Shown here one piece after another: positions 15,083-23,446 of a stretch of 32,074 nt of DNA. How positions within the stretch are numbered: the first letter of the stretch is position 1; every line of letters starts with the position of its first letter. The DNA comes from JAKFWF01 sp031429105 (GTDB lineage Bacteria > Pseudomonadota > Alphaproteobacteria > Rhizobiales > Hyphomicrobiaceae): NCBI GenBank assembly GCA_031429105.1, contig JANOYV010000070.1, forward strand, positions 1 to 32,074. Direction: 5' to 3'. A program made the translations under genes and the position numbers. The notes beneath the pieces were generated by a model. It ran no database searches, had not been told where the DNA came from, and saw only the letters and a program-made list of their open reading frames with translations.

Positions 15083-15120
15083 AAAAAACACCCCAGGCAC
15101 TGGGACCTGGGGTGTTCTTC
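15083..15120 (-). terminator. intrinsic terminator for amtB, probably bidirectional
   Basis: An 11-bp perfect stem (AACACCCCAGG, 15087-15097, with CCTGGGGTGTT, 15106-15116) has an 8-base loop. Read on the minus strand it is followed by a T-run (complement of the A-run at 15083-15088), ideal for ending glnK-amtB. On the plus strand the tail is only TTCTTCTC, a weaker signal for the transpeptidase gene. Confidence 0.85.
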
Positions 15121-15151
15121 TCGTACTGATCGATTAAATCAGTCGATTAGC

Positions 15152-16657
15152 TCAATAATTGTAGGCGCGCTCGCCGTGTGCAGTCACGTCCAAACCCTCA
15201 CGCTCGTGTTCGATGCTCGGGCGCAGGCCGACAATCACATCAATAACCTTAAACAGGATTGCTGAGCCGATGCCGGACCACAGAATGGTGATGCCGACGG
15301 CTTTCATCTGCGCCCACACCTGCGTCATCATAACAAAGTCCGCGATCACGCCTTCGCCCGGCTTCGCAACATAATCGGTGATGCCCGTACCGCCGAACTT
15401 CGGGTTGACCAGTACGCCCGTTGCAATCGCGCCAATAATGCCGCCGACACAGTGCACGCCGAACACATCGAGGCTGTCATCGTAGCCGAATGCGTTCTTG
15501 ATGCTGGTGCAGAAGAGAAAGCATGCCACACCGACTACTAGACCAAGGATAATGGCGCCCATCGGCCCGGCATAGCCCGAAGCAGGTGTGACAGCTACCA
15601 AGCCTGCAACCGCGCCTGACACGATCCCCAGAAGTGACGGCTTGCCCTTGACTGCCCACTCCGCAAACATCCAGGCCAATGCGGCTCCAGCGGTTGCAAC
15701 GAAGGTGTTGATCATGGCAAGCGCCGCAGTTGAGTTAGCCTCGAGTGCGGAACCAGCGTTGAAGCCAAACCAACCGACCCAGAGCAAAGCTGCACCAACC
15801 ATCGTAAACGTCAGCGAATGTGGCGGCATGGCTTCCTTGCCATAGCCAACGCGCTTGCCGACCATTAGAGCGCCGACAAAGCCTGCAATTCCGGCATTGA
15901 TGTGCACAACCGTGCCGCCTGCAAAGTCGATCGCACCAAGTTGGAAAATGTAGCCAGCGTCCGCCACCACACCTTCAAGCGCCACTTCGGCAACCTTCTT
16001 GGCGTCACCAGTAGCACCAACTACCTTTTTCGCGGCGTCAGCCAATGCATCCGGACCTGCCCAATACCAAACCATGTGGGCGATCGGGCAATAGATCAAC
16101 GTGACCCAAAGGATCGTGAAAAGCAGCAAAGCCGAAAACTTCATGCGTTCGGCAAATGCGCCAACGATCAGCGCTGGCGTGATGCAAGCAAACGTCAGCT
16201 GGAACGCCACGTAGACGAGTTCCGGAATGACGACGCCATTCGAGAAAGTCGCAACCGTTGCGTCGAGAATGGTCTTCTTTTCTGGCGCGATATTTAAGAA
16301 GGCCTTCGAGAACCCGCCAACAAAAGCGTTGAACGATGTGCCACTGCTGAATGCCAAGCTGTAGCCGTAAAGTACCCAAATGATCGACACAACACAGACA
16401 ATGGCGAAAACCTGCATCAGCATCGACAGCATATTCTTTGTACGCACGAGACCGCCGTAAAACAGCGCCAAGCCCGGTACGGTCATCAGCAGCACCAGGG
16501 CCGAGGCAACCAGCATCCAGGCCGTATCACCCTTGTTGGGCACAGGATCGGCCGCTAGCGCTGGCAGAGCCGTCATCAACATGGTCAGCACGAACCCGCC
16601 AAGTCCGATGCCGACCCCCCGGTCCATCGAACCATGCTTTGTCTCGTCAAGCGTCAT
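15152..16657 (-). CDS. amtB: ammonium transporter AmtB
   Basis: This is an inner-membrane ammonium channel of the Amt/Rh family with about 11 membrane spans. A hydrophobic, signal-like N-terminus ends near ALAADP. Signature segments include PGLALFYGGLVRTKNMLSML, DFAGGTVVHINAGIAGFVGA, and ALLWVGWFGFNAGSAL. The length of 501 aa is long because of the N-terminal extension and a loop containing ATGDAKKVAEVALEG. GAGGGAG lies 10 bases before the ATG. The gene sits 64 bases downstream of glnK, the standard operon, whose PII protein plugs the channel when nitrogen is replete. Confidence 0.97.
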   Translation of the reverse strand: MTLDETKHGSMDRGVGIGLGGFVLTMLMTALPALAADPVPNKGDTAWMLVASALVLLMTVPGLALFYGGLVRTKNMLSMLMQVFAIVCVVSIIWVLYGYSLAFSSGTSFNAFVGGFSKAFLNIAPEKKTILDATVATFSNGVVIPELVYVAFQLTFACITPALIVGAFAERMKFSALLLFTILWVTLIYCPIAHMVWYWAGPDALADAAKKVVGATGDAKKVAEVALEGVVADAGYIFQLGAIDFAGGTVVHINAGIAGFVGALMVGKRVGYGKEAMPPHSLTFTMVGAALLWVGWFGFNAGSALEANSTAALAMINTFVATAGAALAWMFAEWAVKGKPSLLGIVSGAVAGLVAVTPASGYAGPMGAIILGLVVGVACFLFCTSIKNAFGYDDSLDVFGVHCVGGIIGAIATGVLVNPKFGGTGITDYVAKPGEGVIADFVMMTQVWAQMKAVGITILWSGIGSAILFKVIDVIVGLRPSIEHEREGLDVTAHGERAYNY

Positions 16658-16721
16658 GAATTAAACTCCCTCGTCTAGACCTTGAGTTGCGTAAGTAGGC
16701 TTTAGCGTTGGCGATGCCCAA

Positions 16722-17060
16722 TCAGAGGGCGTTTTCGTCGGCTTCCCCGGTGCGAATGCGGACCGTGTGCTCAATTGTTGAGACAAATATTTTGCCGTCT
16801 CCAATTTGGCCGGTCTTCGCTGTTCTGGTAATCGCCTCGACGGCTTTGTCGGCGTCACTCGACGCCACCACAACGTCGATCTTGATCTTCGGCAAGAAAC
16901 TCACGGCATATTCTGCGCCGCGATAAATTTCCGTATGGCCTTTTTGGCGTCCGTAACCCTTCACTTCAGTCACGGTCATCCCCTGGAACCCGAGATCGGT
17001 CAGGGCAGCACGCACTTCTTCGAGCTTGAAAGGCTTGATGATCGCAGTCACGAGCTTCAT
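16722..17060 (-). CDS. glnK: nitrogen regulatory protein P-II (GlnK)
   Basis: The full-length PII signal protein has 112 residues. The T-loop (GYGRQKGHTEIYRGAEYAV) carries the uridylylation tyrosine Y51, and the C-terminal signature DGKIFVSTIEHTVRIRTGE is intact. PII proteins bind ATP/ADP and 2-oxoglutarate and control AmtB. TGAGGTGATGAC directly before the ATG provides the ribosome site. The pairing with amtB marks it as the GlnK-type paralogue rather than the one next to glnA. A sigma-54-like element lies about 85 bases upstream. Confidence 0.97.
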   Translation of the reverse strand: MKLVTAIIKPFKLEEVRAALTDLGFQGMTVTEVKGYGRQKGHTEIYRGAEYAVSFLPKIKIDVVVASSDADKAVEAITRTAKTGQIGDGKIFVSTIEHTVRIRTGEADENAL

Positions 17061-17142
17061 GTCATCACCTCAGGTTTGCTGAAACGCCCCGCCACAACCG
17101 ACAACGGTTTTGCGAAAAGGCGCATCTCGTCTGCTGAAGCTC

Positions 17143-17160
17143 TCCAAGACTCATGCCAAG
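17143..17160 (-). promoter_or_regulatory. sigma-54-like promoter element of glnK-amtB
   Basis: On the minus strand the text CTTGGCATGAGTCTTGGA resembles the -24/-12 consensus TTGGCACG-N4-TTGC. The -24 GG and spacing fit, but the -12 GC is GG here. The implied start site is about 70 bases before glnK. NtrC-dependent control of glnK-amtB is common in proteobacteria, but I did not find clear NtrC sites in the remaining AT-rich upstream region. Confidence 0.35.
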
Positions 17161-17279
17161 TAATTTACGATTTATTAAGCCTTTGATTTACCGCTAAATA
17201 CGCTAATTTCGATCCGATGTGCCATAAATTTAGGCTGGAGTGTCCGCAATATCTGCTTAATTAATAGTCGATTTGCCTA

Positions 17280-18191
17280 TTATTTGACCGTATATGCCGT
17301 TTGCCGTCGCCGCATGAGGCCCTCTTGGGTCACAGAGGCAACAAGCACACCGGACTGGGTGAAAATGCTACCACGGCAAAAGCCGCGCGCGCCGCCCGCA
17401 AACGTGCTCTCCTGCGTATACAGCAGCCAATCATCAGCGCGGAACGGCGCATGCAGCCACATCGCGTGATCGATACTTGCGAGCTGCATATCGGTATCAA
17501 ACAGCAACTTGCCGTGGGCGATCAGCGCCGTATCGAGAAGGGTGAAATCTGACGCATAAGCGAGCAGGCAACTATGAAGGTTCTGATCGTCGGGTAGCAC
17601 CCCGTTCGCACGCAACCAGACACTTTGGCGCGGCGGTGCCTTTTCCCGTGTCAGATATCGGCTAAAATCGATGGGTCGCATCTCAAACGGACGCTCACGG
17701 CCCCAAAAACTGCGAATATTTTCAGGCAAATGGGAGGAATAGCGTTCCTGCAGCTCCCGCTCGTTAGGCAGACTTTCCGGACTCGGCACGTCGGGCATCT
17801 CGGTTTGGTGCTGGAATCCCTCCTCCCGCTTCTGGAAAGAGACATTTAGCGCAAAGATCGCTCGTCCATTTTGAATGGCTTTTACGCGACGGGTATTGAA
17901 GCTTGACCCATCTCGAATCCGCTCGACGTCATAGATGATCGGTGTACCTGGCTGCCCGCCGAGCAGGAAATATCCGTGCATCGAATGAGCGTGGCGATCT
18001 GGATCAACGGTCCGAATTGCTGCCGCCAGCGCTTGGGCCAGAACCAAACCACCATATACCCTCTGCCAGCCCGGCTCTTGCGTCTGTCCACGATAGAGGT
18101 TTAGCTCAAGCGGCTCGAGATCGAGATCACGGACCAATTCGGCCAAGGCTGACGGCTTGGTCGCAGAGTTTTGCTGATTTTTTGATGGCAT
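17280..18191 (-). CDS. tesB: acyl-CoA thioesterase II TesB
   Basis: This double-hotdog thioesterase hydrolyses acyl-CoA to free fatty acid and CoA. The first hotdog contains RVYGGLVLAQALAAA and SMHGYFLLGG. The second contains the catalytic-site Asp (YASDFTLLDTAL), the SIDHAMWLHAPFRADDWLLY block and the Gln in SVTQEGLMR. The length (303 aa) is slightly above the Escherichia coli enzyme because of an N-terminal tail. It is convergent with neither neighbour: glnK lies upstream on the map in the same orientation, 219 bases away, and the UbiH-family gene is divergent from it across 116 bases. Confidence 0.94.
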   Translation of the reverse strand: MPSKNQQNSATKPSALAELVRDLDLEPLELNLYRGQTQEPGWQRVYGGLVLAQALAAAIRTVDPDRHAHSMHGYFLLGGQPGTPIIYDVERIRDGSSFNTRRVKAIQNGRAIFALNVSFQKREEGFQHQTEMPDVPSPESLPNERELQERYSSHLPENIRSFWGRERPFEMRPIDFSRYLTREKAPPRQSVWLRANGVLPDDQNLHSCLLAYASDFTLLDTALIAHGKLLFDTDMQLASIDHAMWLHAPFRADDWLLYTQESTFAGGARGFCRGSIFTQSGVLVASVTQEGLMRRRQTAYTVK

Positions 18192-18307
18192 CTAGGCGTC
18201 CGTTGCGGTCATGTTCTGGGCAGGCTGCCCATCTGGATTGCCGCAAAAGGACTGCAGCATCCTCTGCCTGTCAAGGCTGGGCGGTCGACACTGGGAAAGG
18301 TTTACCG

Positions 18308-19558
18308 ATGCGCGTTGACTCTGCCGATGTACTAATCGTTGGCGGAAGCTACATCGGTCTGACCCTGGCTTTGGCGTTGGCGCATGAATTCGGAGCGGAT
18401 CTGCGAATTTGCGTTGTTGATCGCAACGCCGCTCCAACCACTGGCATCAGCATTGATGATCGGGACCCGCGTGCCTCGGCCCTTTCGGCTGCTTCGCGTA
18501 ATCTACTGCAAGCGCTTGGACTATGGGACCAGCTTGATGATGTGGCGGTTGCCGTGTCCGAAATTGAGTTAACGGACTCAAGTCTCAAAGCTGGGGTTCG
18601 TCGAGCATTACTTACATATGACAATCGGTCCACCGAAGGGGTCCAAGCTTCTTGGATCGTACCGAATGCCCGGCTGGCCACCGTGCTTGAACAACGCGTC
18701 GCCGAAACAACTGCAATCAACATGGTTCGACATGGCGTATTGCGTAACGTCGATAACAAGCCTGATCTGGTCGAGATCATCCTCGCCGATGGACGCGCGC
18801 TGCATGCACCGCTTCTCGTTGCCGCCGACGGGCGCCGCTCAAGCGTCCGCGAAGCAGTCGGAATCAAGTCGGTCCAGTGGGACCACGGCCAGATTGGCAT
18901 TGTGACCGCGATCACGCATGAACTCGATCACCGGAACCGGGCGATCCAGCACTTCCTGCCCGGTGGGCCCTTTGCCATGCTGCCACTCAAAGGCGGCCAC
19001 CGCAGCTGCGTCACATGGAGTGAAACCGCCGACGAAGCGCGCCGCATTCTTGCTCTCGACGACACCGCATTTCTCGACGAAGTCGATCGCCGCGCAGCTG
19101 GACGCCTTGGCGCAGTCGCACTCGAGGGACCGCGCAAGTCTTGGCCCCTCGAAACCCATCTTGCACGATCTTACACGGCCAACCGCGTGGCGCTCGTTGG
19201 TGATGCGGCGCATGGCGTACATCCAATTGCCGGCCAAGGTCTGAACCTCGGTTTTCGCGATATCGCAGCCCTCGTCGAATGCGTGGTTGATGCTGTCCAT
19301 GTCGGCCTCGACATCGGAAACGCCGATATGCTGGCCCGTTATGAACGCTGGCGACGCTTCGACACCACCGTATCGACTGCGACCTTCAGTGGGCTCAATC
19401 GATTATTTTCGAACGACTGGACGCTCATGCGTTCAGCCCGAGAAGTCGGCCTCGGCGTGCTTGATCAAATGCCGCGGATCAAACAAGCATTCGTGACCGA
19501 GGCGGCCGGCTTGAACGGCGAACTACCGAAACTACTGCAAAATCAACGCGCACTTTGA
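18308..19558 (+). CDS. UbiH/UbiF/COQ6-family FAD monooxygenase
   Basis: This flavoprotein hydroxylase is of the ubiquinone-synthesis family. The N-terminal dinucleotide motif is VLIVGGSYIGLTLALAL, followed by the DG motif (LLVAADGRRSSVRE) and the GD motif GDAAHGVHPIAGQGLNLGFRD. The ATG at 18308 follows GGGAAAGG and gives 416 residues, normal for the family. Open reading frame upstream of it overlaps tesB antisense and is not coding. Which ring carbon of the ubiquinone precursor it hydroxylates (C1, C5 or C6) cannot be read from the motifs. The stop overlaps the ribosome site of the next gene, so the two are likely translated from one message. Confidence 0.9.
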   Translation: MRVDSADVLIVGGSYIGLTLALALAHEFGADLRICVVDRNAAPTTGISIDDRDPRASALSAASRNLLQALGLWDQLDDVAVAVSEIELTDSSLKAGVRRALLTYDNRSTEGVQASWIVPNARLATVLEQRVAETTAINMVRHGVLRNVDNKPDLVEIILADGRALHAPLLVAADGRRSSVREAVGIKSVQWDHGQIGIVTAITHELDHRNRAIQHFLPGGPFAMLPLKGGHRSCVTWSETADEARRILALDDTAFLDEVDRRAAGRLGAVALEGPRKSWPLETHLARSYTANRVALVGDAAHGVHPIAGQGLNLGFRDIAALVECVVDAVHVGLDIGNADMLARYERWRRFDTTVSTATFSGLNRLFSNDWTLMRSAREVGLGVLDQMPRIKQAFVTEAAGLNGELPKLLQNQRAL

Positions 19559-19565
19559 GGATTTC

Positions 19566-20510
19566 ATGACCATGCTGACGACCAAAGCTCGTGGCGTCTA
19601 CATTATCTCCGCGACACCCTTCCATGACGATGGCCGCATCGACGTTGCAAGTACGGATCGGATGATCGACTTCTACAAGGCATCAGGCATCACCGGCATT
19701 ACTGTGCTTGGTATGATGGGTGAAGCGCCAAAGCTCGATGCCGCAGAAGCTCTTGGCTTCGTCAAACAGGTCGTCGGACGAATCGGCGGATTGCCGGTGA
19801 TCGTGGGTGTCTCCGCGCCAGGTTTCGCTGCCATGCGCACGCTCGCCCAAGGCAGTATGCAGGCAGGCGCCAGTGGCGTGATGATCGCGCCACCTACATC
19901 GGCAAAAACCGACGACCAGATCGTCAATTACTATGCCGACGCCGTTAACGCGATTGGGGCTGACGTACCGTTCGTCATCCAGGACTATCCGCTCTCGACC
20001 GGTGTCGTGATGGCAAATTCGGTCATCGAACGGATCGTCAAAGCGCACCCGTCATGCGTGATGCTGAAGCATGAAGATTGGCCGGGCCTCGAAAAGATCA
20101 GCGCCATTCGCCGGGCTCAGGCCGATGGAAAAATGCGGCACATCTCAATCCTCACCGGCAACGGTGGCCTGTTCCTTGATTGCGAAATGGGTCGTGGTGC
20201 CGACGGCGCGATGACTGGCTACGCTTTTCCTGAAATGCTGGTCGGCGTCTGCCGCTTGATGGACCAGGAAAAGCGAGATGCCGCACAAGACCTGTTCGAC
20301 GCCCACTTACCTCTGGTGCGTTACGAACAGCAAATGGGCGCTGGCCTTGCCGTGCGGAAATACGTGCTGATGCGGCGCGGTGTGATCGCGTCTGATGCAC
20401 AGCGCAAGCCAGGAGGCAACCTGTCGCCTGCGGCGCGGCGCGAAGTTGATTATTTGCTATCACGCCTCGCCCGCCATGAACCAGCCGCTGCGAAGCTCAT
20501 TGCGGTCTGA
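19566..20510 (+). CDS. dihydrodipicolinate synthase (DapA)-superfamily aldolase/lyase
   Basis: This class I aldolase-type TIM barrel has 314 residues. The Schiff-base lysine K168 (VMLKHEDWPG) and the tyrosine Y141 (IQDYPLSTG) are present. However, the family's GTTGE substrate loop reads GMMGEAPKL (49-57), so both threonines are replaced by methionine. In true DapA one of these threonines is part of the proton relay, so this is probably another member (a lyase/aldolase of unknown keto-acid specificity). GAGG 7 bases before the ATG overlaps the upstream stop. A second ATG two codons later is possible. It lies directly upstream of the ugpAEC genes, separated by 69 bases with two hairpins. Confidence 0.85.
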   Translation: MTMLTTKARGVYIISATPFHDDGRIDVASTDRMIDFYKASGITGITVLGMMGEAPKLDAAEALGFVKQVVGRIGGLPVIVGVSAPGFAAMRTLAQGSMQAGASGVMIAPPTSAKTDDQIVNYYADAVNAIGADVPFVIQDYPLSTGVVMANSVIERIVKAHPSCVMLKHEDWPGLEKISAIRRAQADGKMRHISILTGNGGLFLDCEMGRGADGAMTGYAFPEMLVGVCRLMDQEKRDAAQDLFDAHLPLVRYEQQMGAGLAVRKYVLMRRGVIASDAQRKPGGNLSPAARREVDYLLSRLARHEPAAAKLIAV

Positions 20511-20576
20511 CCCCCTGTCATGAAACAGTGATAGGGGCGTACCATAAACCGACCGTCAAGCGTCGGTTAAGGAGGG
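20511..20576 (+). promoter_or_regulatory. two hairpins and strong ribosome site ahead of ugpA
   Basis: The first hairpin starts right after the upstream stop: CCCCTGTCA pairs with TGATAGGGG (one G-U) around loop TGAAACAG, 20512-20536. The second is AACCGAC/GTCGGTT, a perfect 7-bp stem (20547-20553, 20562-20568). It is followed immediately by AAGGAGGGGG, one of the strongest Shine-Dalgarno sequences in the window. There is no T-run, so a terminator is unlikely. Processing or differential stability of the downstream message is a reasonable guess. Confidence 0.45.
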
Positions 20577-20579
20577 GGA

Positions 20580-21461
20580 ATGGAGAAGCGATCCGTATTC
20601 GGCGGCTGGATGTTGCCGCTGGCGCTCCTTGCCCCCCAGTTGCTGATCACGCTCGTCTTCTTCTACTGGCCGGCGAGCCAAGCCGTCTGGCAATCGTTTT
20701 TGCTGCAAGACGCATTCGGGTTGAAGACGGATTTCGTCTGGATCGAGAACTATGTCGATTTGCTCAAGCAGCCGGGATATTACCGCACGATCGGGACGAC
20801 ACTGCTGTTTGCCGCACTCGTAACGTCCCTGTCGCTTGGACTTGCGCTGATCCTTGCGGTGCAGGCTGACAAAGCGATCAAAGGAACCCGTGTCTACAAA
20901 ACACTGCTGATCTGGCCCTATGCGGTGGCGCCGGCCGTTGCCGGCGTTCTGTGGCTGTTTATGTTCCAGCCCTCGCTTGGCCTCGTCGCGCGCTGGATTC
21001 GCGCCCTCGGCGTCGATTGGAATCCGCTGCTCAATGGAACCCACGCGATGTCGCTCGTCGTCATGGCGTCTGTGTGGAAGCAAATTAGCTACAATTTCCT
21101 GTTCTTCCTTGCGGGGCTGGCTGCGATCCCGCGTGCGGTCTATGAAGCCGCGGCGATCGATGGCGCAACACCTGCACGCCGATTCTGGACCATCACCTTC
21201 CCGCTGCTGTCGCCGACTGCATTCTTTCTGCTCGTCGTAAACATTGTCTACGTGTTCTTCGACACCTTCGGAATTATCGACAGTGTCACGTCCGGTGGTC
21301 CAGCGAAAGCAACCGAGACCCTCGTCTACAAGGTTTATTCCGATGGGCGGCTTGGCGGCGACCTTGGTTCGTCAGCTGCCCAATCGGTGATCCTGATGGT
21401 GATGGTTGTGGCGCTCACCGCCGTTCAGTTCCGCTTCATCGAACGCAAGGTGACGTACTGA
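20580..21461 (+). CDS. ugpA: ABC transporter permease, UgpA type
   Basis: This is an inner-membrane permease (293 aa, six predicted spans) of the carbohydrate uptake family 1. Its sequence is very close to UgpA: LLAPQLLITLVFFYWPASQA, GLALILAVQADKAIKGTRVY, WPYAVAPAVAGVLWLFMFQP, and the EAA loop YEAAAIDGATPARRFWTITF with its conserved Gly. The system imports sn-glycerol-3-phosphate and glycerophosphodiesters in characterised bacteria. The stop overlaps the next start by one base (TGATG), so translation is coupled to ugpE. Confidence 0.93.
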   Translation: MEKRSVFGGWMLPLALLAPQLLITLVFFYWPASQAVWQSFLLQDAFGLKTDFVWIENYVDLLKQPGYYRTIGTTLLFAALVTSLSLGLALILAVQADKAIKGTRVYKTLLIWPYAVAPAVAGVLWLFMFQPSLGLVARWIRALGVDWNPLLNGTHAMSLVVMASVWKQISYNFLFFLAGLAAIPRAVYEAAAIDGATPARRFWTITFPLLSPTAFFLLVVNIVYVFFDTFGIIDSVTSGGPAKATETLVYKVYSDGRLGGDLGSSAAQSVILMVMVVALTAVQFRFIERKVTY

Positions 21462-22312
21462 TGGTTGAGCAACGGGGCTTTTGGCGCAACTTCGTGCCGC
21501 ATGCGATCCTTCTGATCGGCATCGCGATCATCGCGTTCCCGGTGTATCTGTGCTTCGTCGGATCGACGCATCCGCAAGACATCATCGCCAACGGAAAAAT
21601 GCCGGTTACGCCTGGGCCATTGTTCCTGGAAACCTACTACAAGGCGCTGTTCATCGGGACGAGTGGGACCACGCGCCAACCGGTGTGGCAGATGCTGGTC
21701 AACAGCATCTTGATGGCGACGATCATTGCGTTCGGTAAAATCGCAATTTCGATTCTGTCGGCCTACGCCGTGGTGTACTTCAAGTTCCCGTTTCGCATGA
21801 CGGCATTCTGGCTGATCTTCATGACGCTGATGCTGCCCGTCGAAGTGCGTATTTATCCGACCTACAAGATCGTCGCCGACCTCGGCCTGCTCGATACCTA
21901 CGCGGGTCTGACGGTGCCGCTGATCGCCTCGGCAACGGCGACTTTGTTCTTTCGCCAGTTCTTCATGACAATCCCAGATGAGTTGATCGAAGCGTCGAAG
22001 CTCGATGGCGCAGGTCCGTGGAAATTCTTCAAGGATACCGTTTTGCCGTTGTCGGTGACGAACATTGCCGCACTATTCGTGATCCTGTTTATTTACGGCT
22101 GGAACCAGTACCTTTGGCCGCTGCTGATCACCACCCGCGACGACATGCAGACCGTGGTCATCGGCATCAAGAAGATGATCGTGACAGCCGACGCGCTCAC
22201 CGAATGGAACGTGGTCATGGCCACCGCCATGCTCGCCATGCTGCCGCCGGTGATGGTCGTGGTCCTGATGCAGCGCTGGTTCGTAAAGGGCCTCGTGGAG
22301 ACGGAGAAATGA
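21461..22312 (+). CDS. ugpE: ABC transporter permease, UgpE type
   Basis: The second permease has 283 residues and six predicted spans. UgpE-like features are the long periplasmic segment after span 1 (VGSTHPQDIIANGKMPVTPG), LMLPVEVRIYPTYKIVADLG, the EAA loop IEASKLDGAGPWKFFKDTVL and WNQYLWPLLITTRDDMQTV. It forms a heterodimer with UgpA. The start overlaps the ugpA stop. ugpC follows after 46 bases. Confidence 0.94.
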   Translation: MVEQRGFWRNFVPHAILLIGIAIIAFPVYLCFVGSTHPQDIIANGKMPVTPGPLFLETYYKALFIGTSGTTRQPVWQMLVNSILMATIIAFGKIAISILSAYAVVYFKFPFRMTAFWLIFMTLMLPVEVRIYPTYKIVADLGLLDTYAGLTVPLIASATATLFFRQFFMTIPDELIEASKLDGAGPWKFFKDTVLPLSVTNIAALFVILFIYGWNQYLWPLLITTRDDMQTVVIGIKKMIVTADALTEWNVVMATAMLAMLPPVMVVVLMQRWFVKGLVETEK

Positions 22313-22358
22313 CACTCCGTACCGCGGTATCGTCAAAAACCCAATCGAGATCCCAAAC

Positions 22359-23441
22359 ATGGCATCAGTAACGCTCGATCAGGTCGCCAAGGTCTACGCG
22401 GGTGGCGTCGAGGCGGTGAAGGGCATTTCGCTGACCATTCCGGATGGCTCGTTCACCGTGCTGCTCGGACCGTCAGGCTGCGGGAAATCGACCCTACTAC
22501 GGATGATCGCCGGGCTGGAGACGATCTCACGCGGCACCATCTCGATCGGCGGTCGCGTCGTTAATGACGTTGAGCCAGCCGACCGCGACATTGCCATGGT
22601 CTTCCAAAACTACGCGCTTTACCCGCACATGAGCGTCTACGACAACATGGCCTACGGCCTGCGCAATCGTGGCGTCGATAAAGCCACCATTGAAGCCCGC
22701 GTTGCGGAAGCTGCACGCATGCTCGAGATCGGCCCGTTCCTGGACCGCAAGCCGCGCGCGCTTTCCGGTGGACAACGCCAGCGCGTCGCCATGGGCCGCG
22801 CCGTCGTGCGCGAGCCGCAGGCGTTCCTGTTCGACGAACCGCTGTCCAACCTCGATGCGAAACTGCGTGTGCAAATGCGCCTGGAAATTCGCCGCTTGCA
22901 CAATCGATTGAAGGCAACCTCCATCTTCGTCACGCACGATCAAGTGGAAGCCATGACGCTCGCCGATGTGGTTGTTGTGATGAACGGTGGCCGCGTCGAG
23001 CAGGCCGGTGCGCCGATCGACGTCTACCGCCGCCCGGCCTCGAAGTTCGTTGCGACGTTCATCGGATCGCCCGCGATGAACCTTGTGCCCGGCAAAGTCG
23101 TACAGCCAGGCGTTGTCGAATGCGACGGTGGTGGACACTTTACCTACAACACGAATGTTTTCGCAGGCACGGTGGGTCAAGCAGTCGAGATTGGTGTGCG
23201 ACCGGAGGACATTTCACTTAGCGCACCGGGCGCGCCACACACCGTCAAACTCAGCCGCGAGTTTGTTGAAGAGCTGGGCGCCACGCGATTAATCCACGGC
23301 CTTATTGGCGGCAAATCTGCCATGGTCATGGCGCTACCGTCAGCTGCAGAAAGCCTAGGCGATGATGCACTGACCGTCGTAGCACCGGCAGCAGCGGTGC
23401 ACCTGTTCGATCCAACGTCAGGCGCTAGCCTGCGCCGTTAA
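22359..23441 (+). CDS. ugpC: ABC transporter ATPase, UgpC type
   Basis: This is a MalK/UgpC-type ATPase of 360 residues. Walker A GPSGCGKST is at 37-45, the Q-loop in VFQNYALYPHM, signature LSGGQ at 135-139, Walker B AFLFDEP with D159/E160, and the H-loop in FVTHDQVEAM. A C-terminal TOBE/regulatory domain follows from about residue 240. It powers UgpA/UgpE. No gene for the periplasmic binding protein UgpB is present on either side within the window, so that component must be elsewhere or the cluster has a changed substrate. The gene ends 5 bases from the convergent hypothetical gene. Confidence 0.94.
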   Translation: MASVTLDQVAKVYAGGVEAVKGISLTIPDGSFTVLLGPSGCGKSTLLRMIAGLETISRGTISIGGRVVNDVEPADRDIAMVFQNYALYPHMSVYDNMAYGLRNRGVDKATIEARVAEAARMLEIGPFLDRKPRALSGGQRQRVAMGRAVVREPQAFLFDEPLSNLDAKLRVQMRLEIRRLHNRLKATSIFVTHDQVEAMTLADVVVVMNGGRVEQAGAPIDVYRRPASKFVATFIGSPAMNLVPGKVVQPGVVECDGGGHFTYNTNVFAGTVGQAVEIGVRPEDISLSAPGAPHTVKLSREFVEELGATRLIHGLIGGKSAMVMALPSAAESLGDDALTVVAPAAAVHLFDPTSGASLRR

Positions 23442-23446
23442 GCGTT

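Noticed and set aside
17942..18307. N-terminal extension of the UbiH-family gene
   Set aside because: The extra 122 codons overlap tesB antisense and are unlike the family. The ATG at 18308 has a good ribosome site and begins the FAD motif normally.
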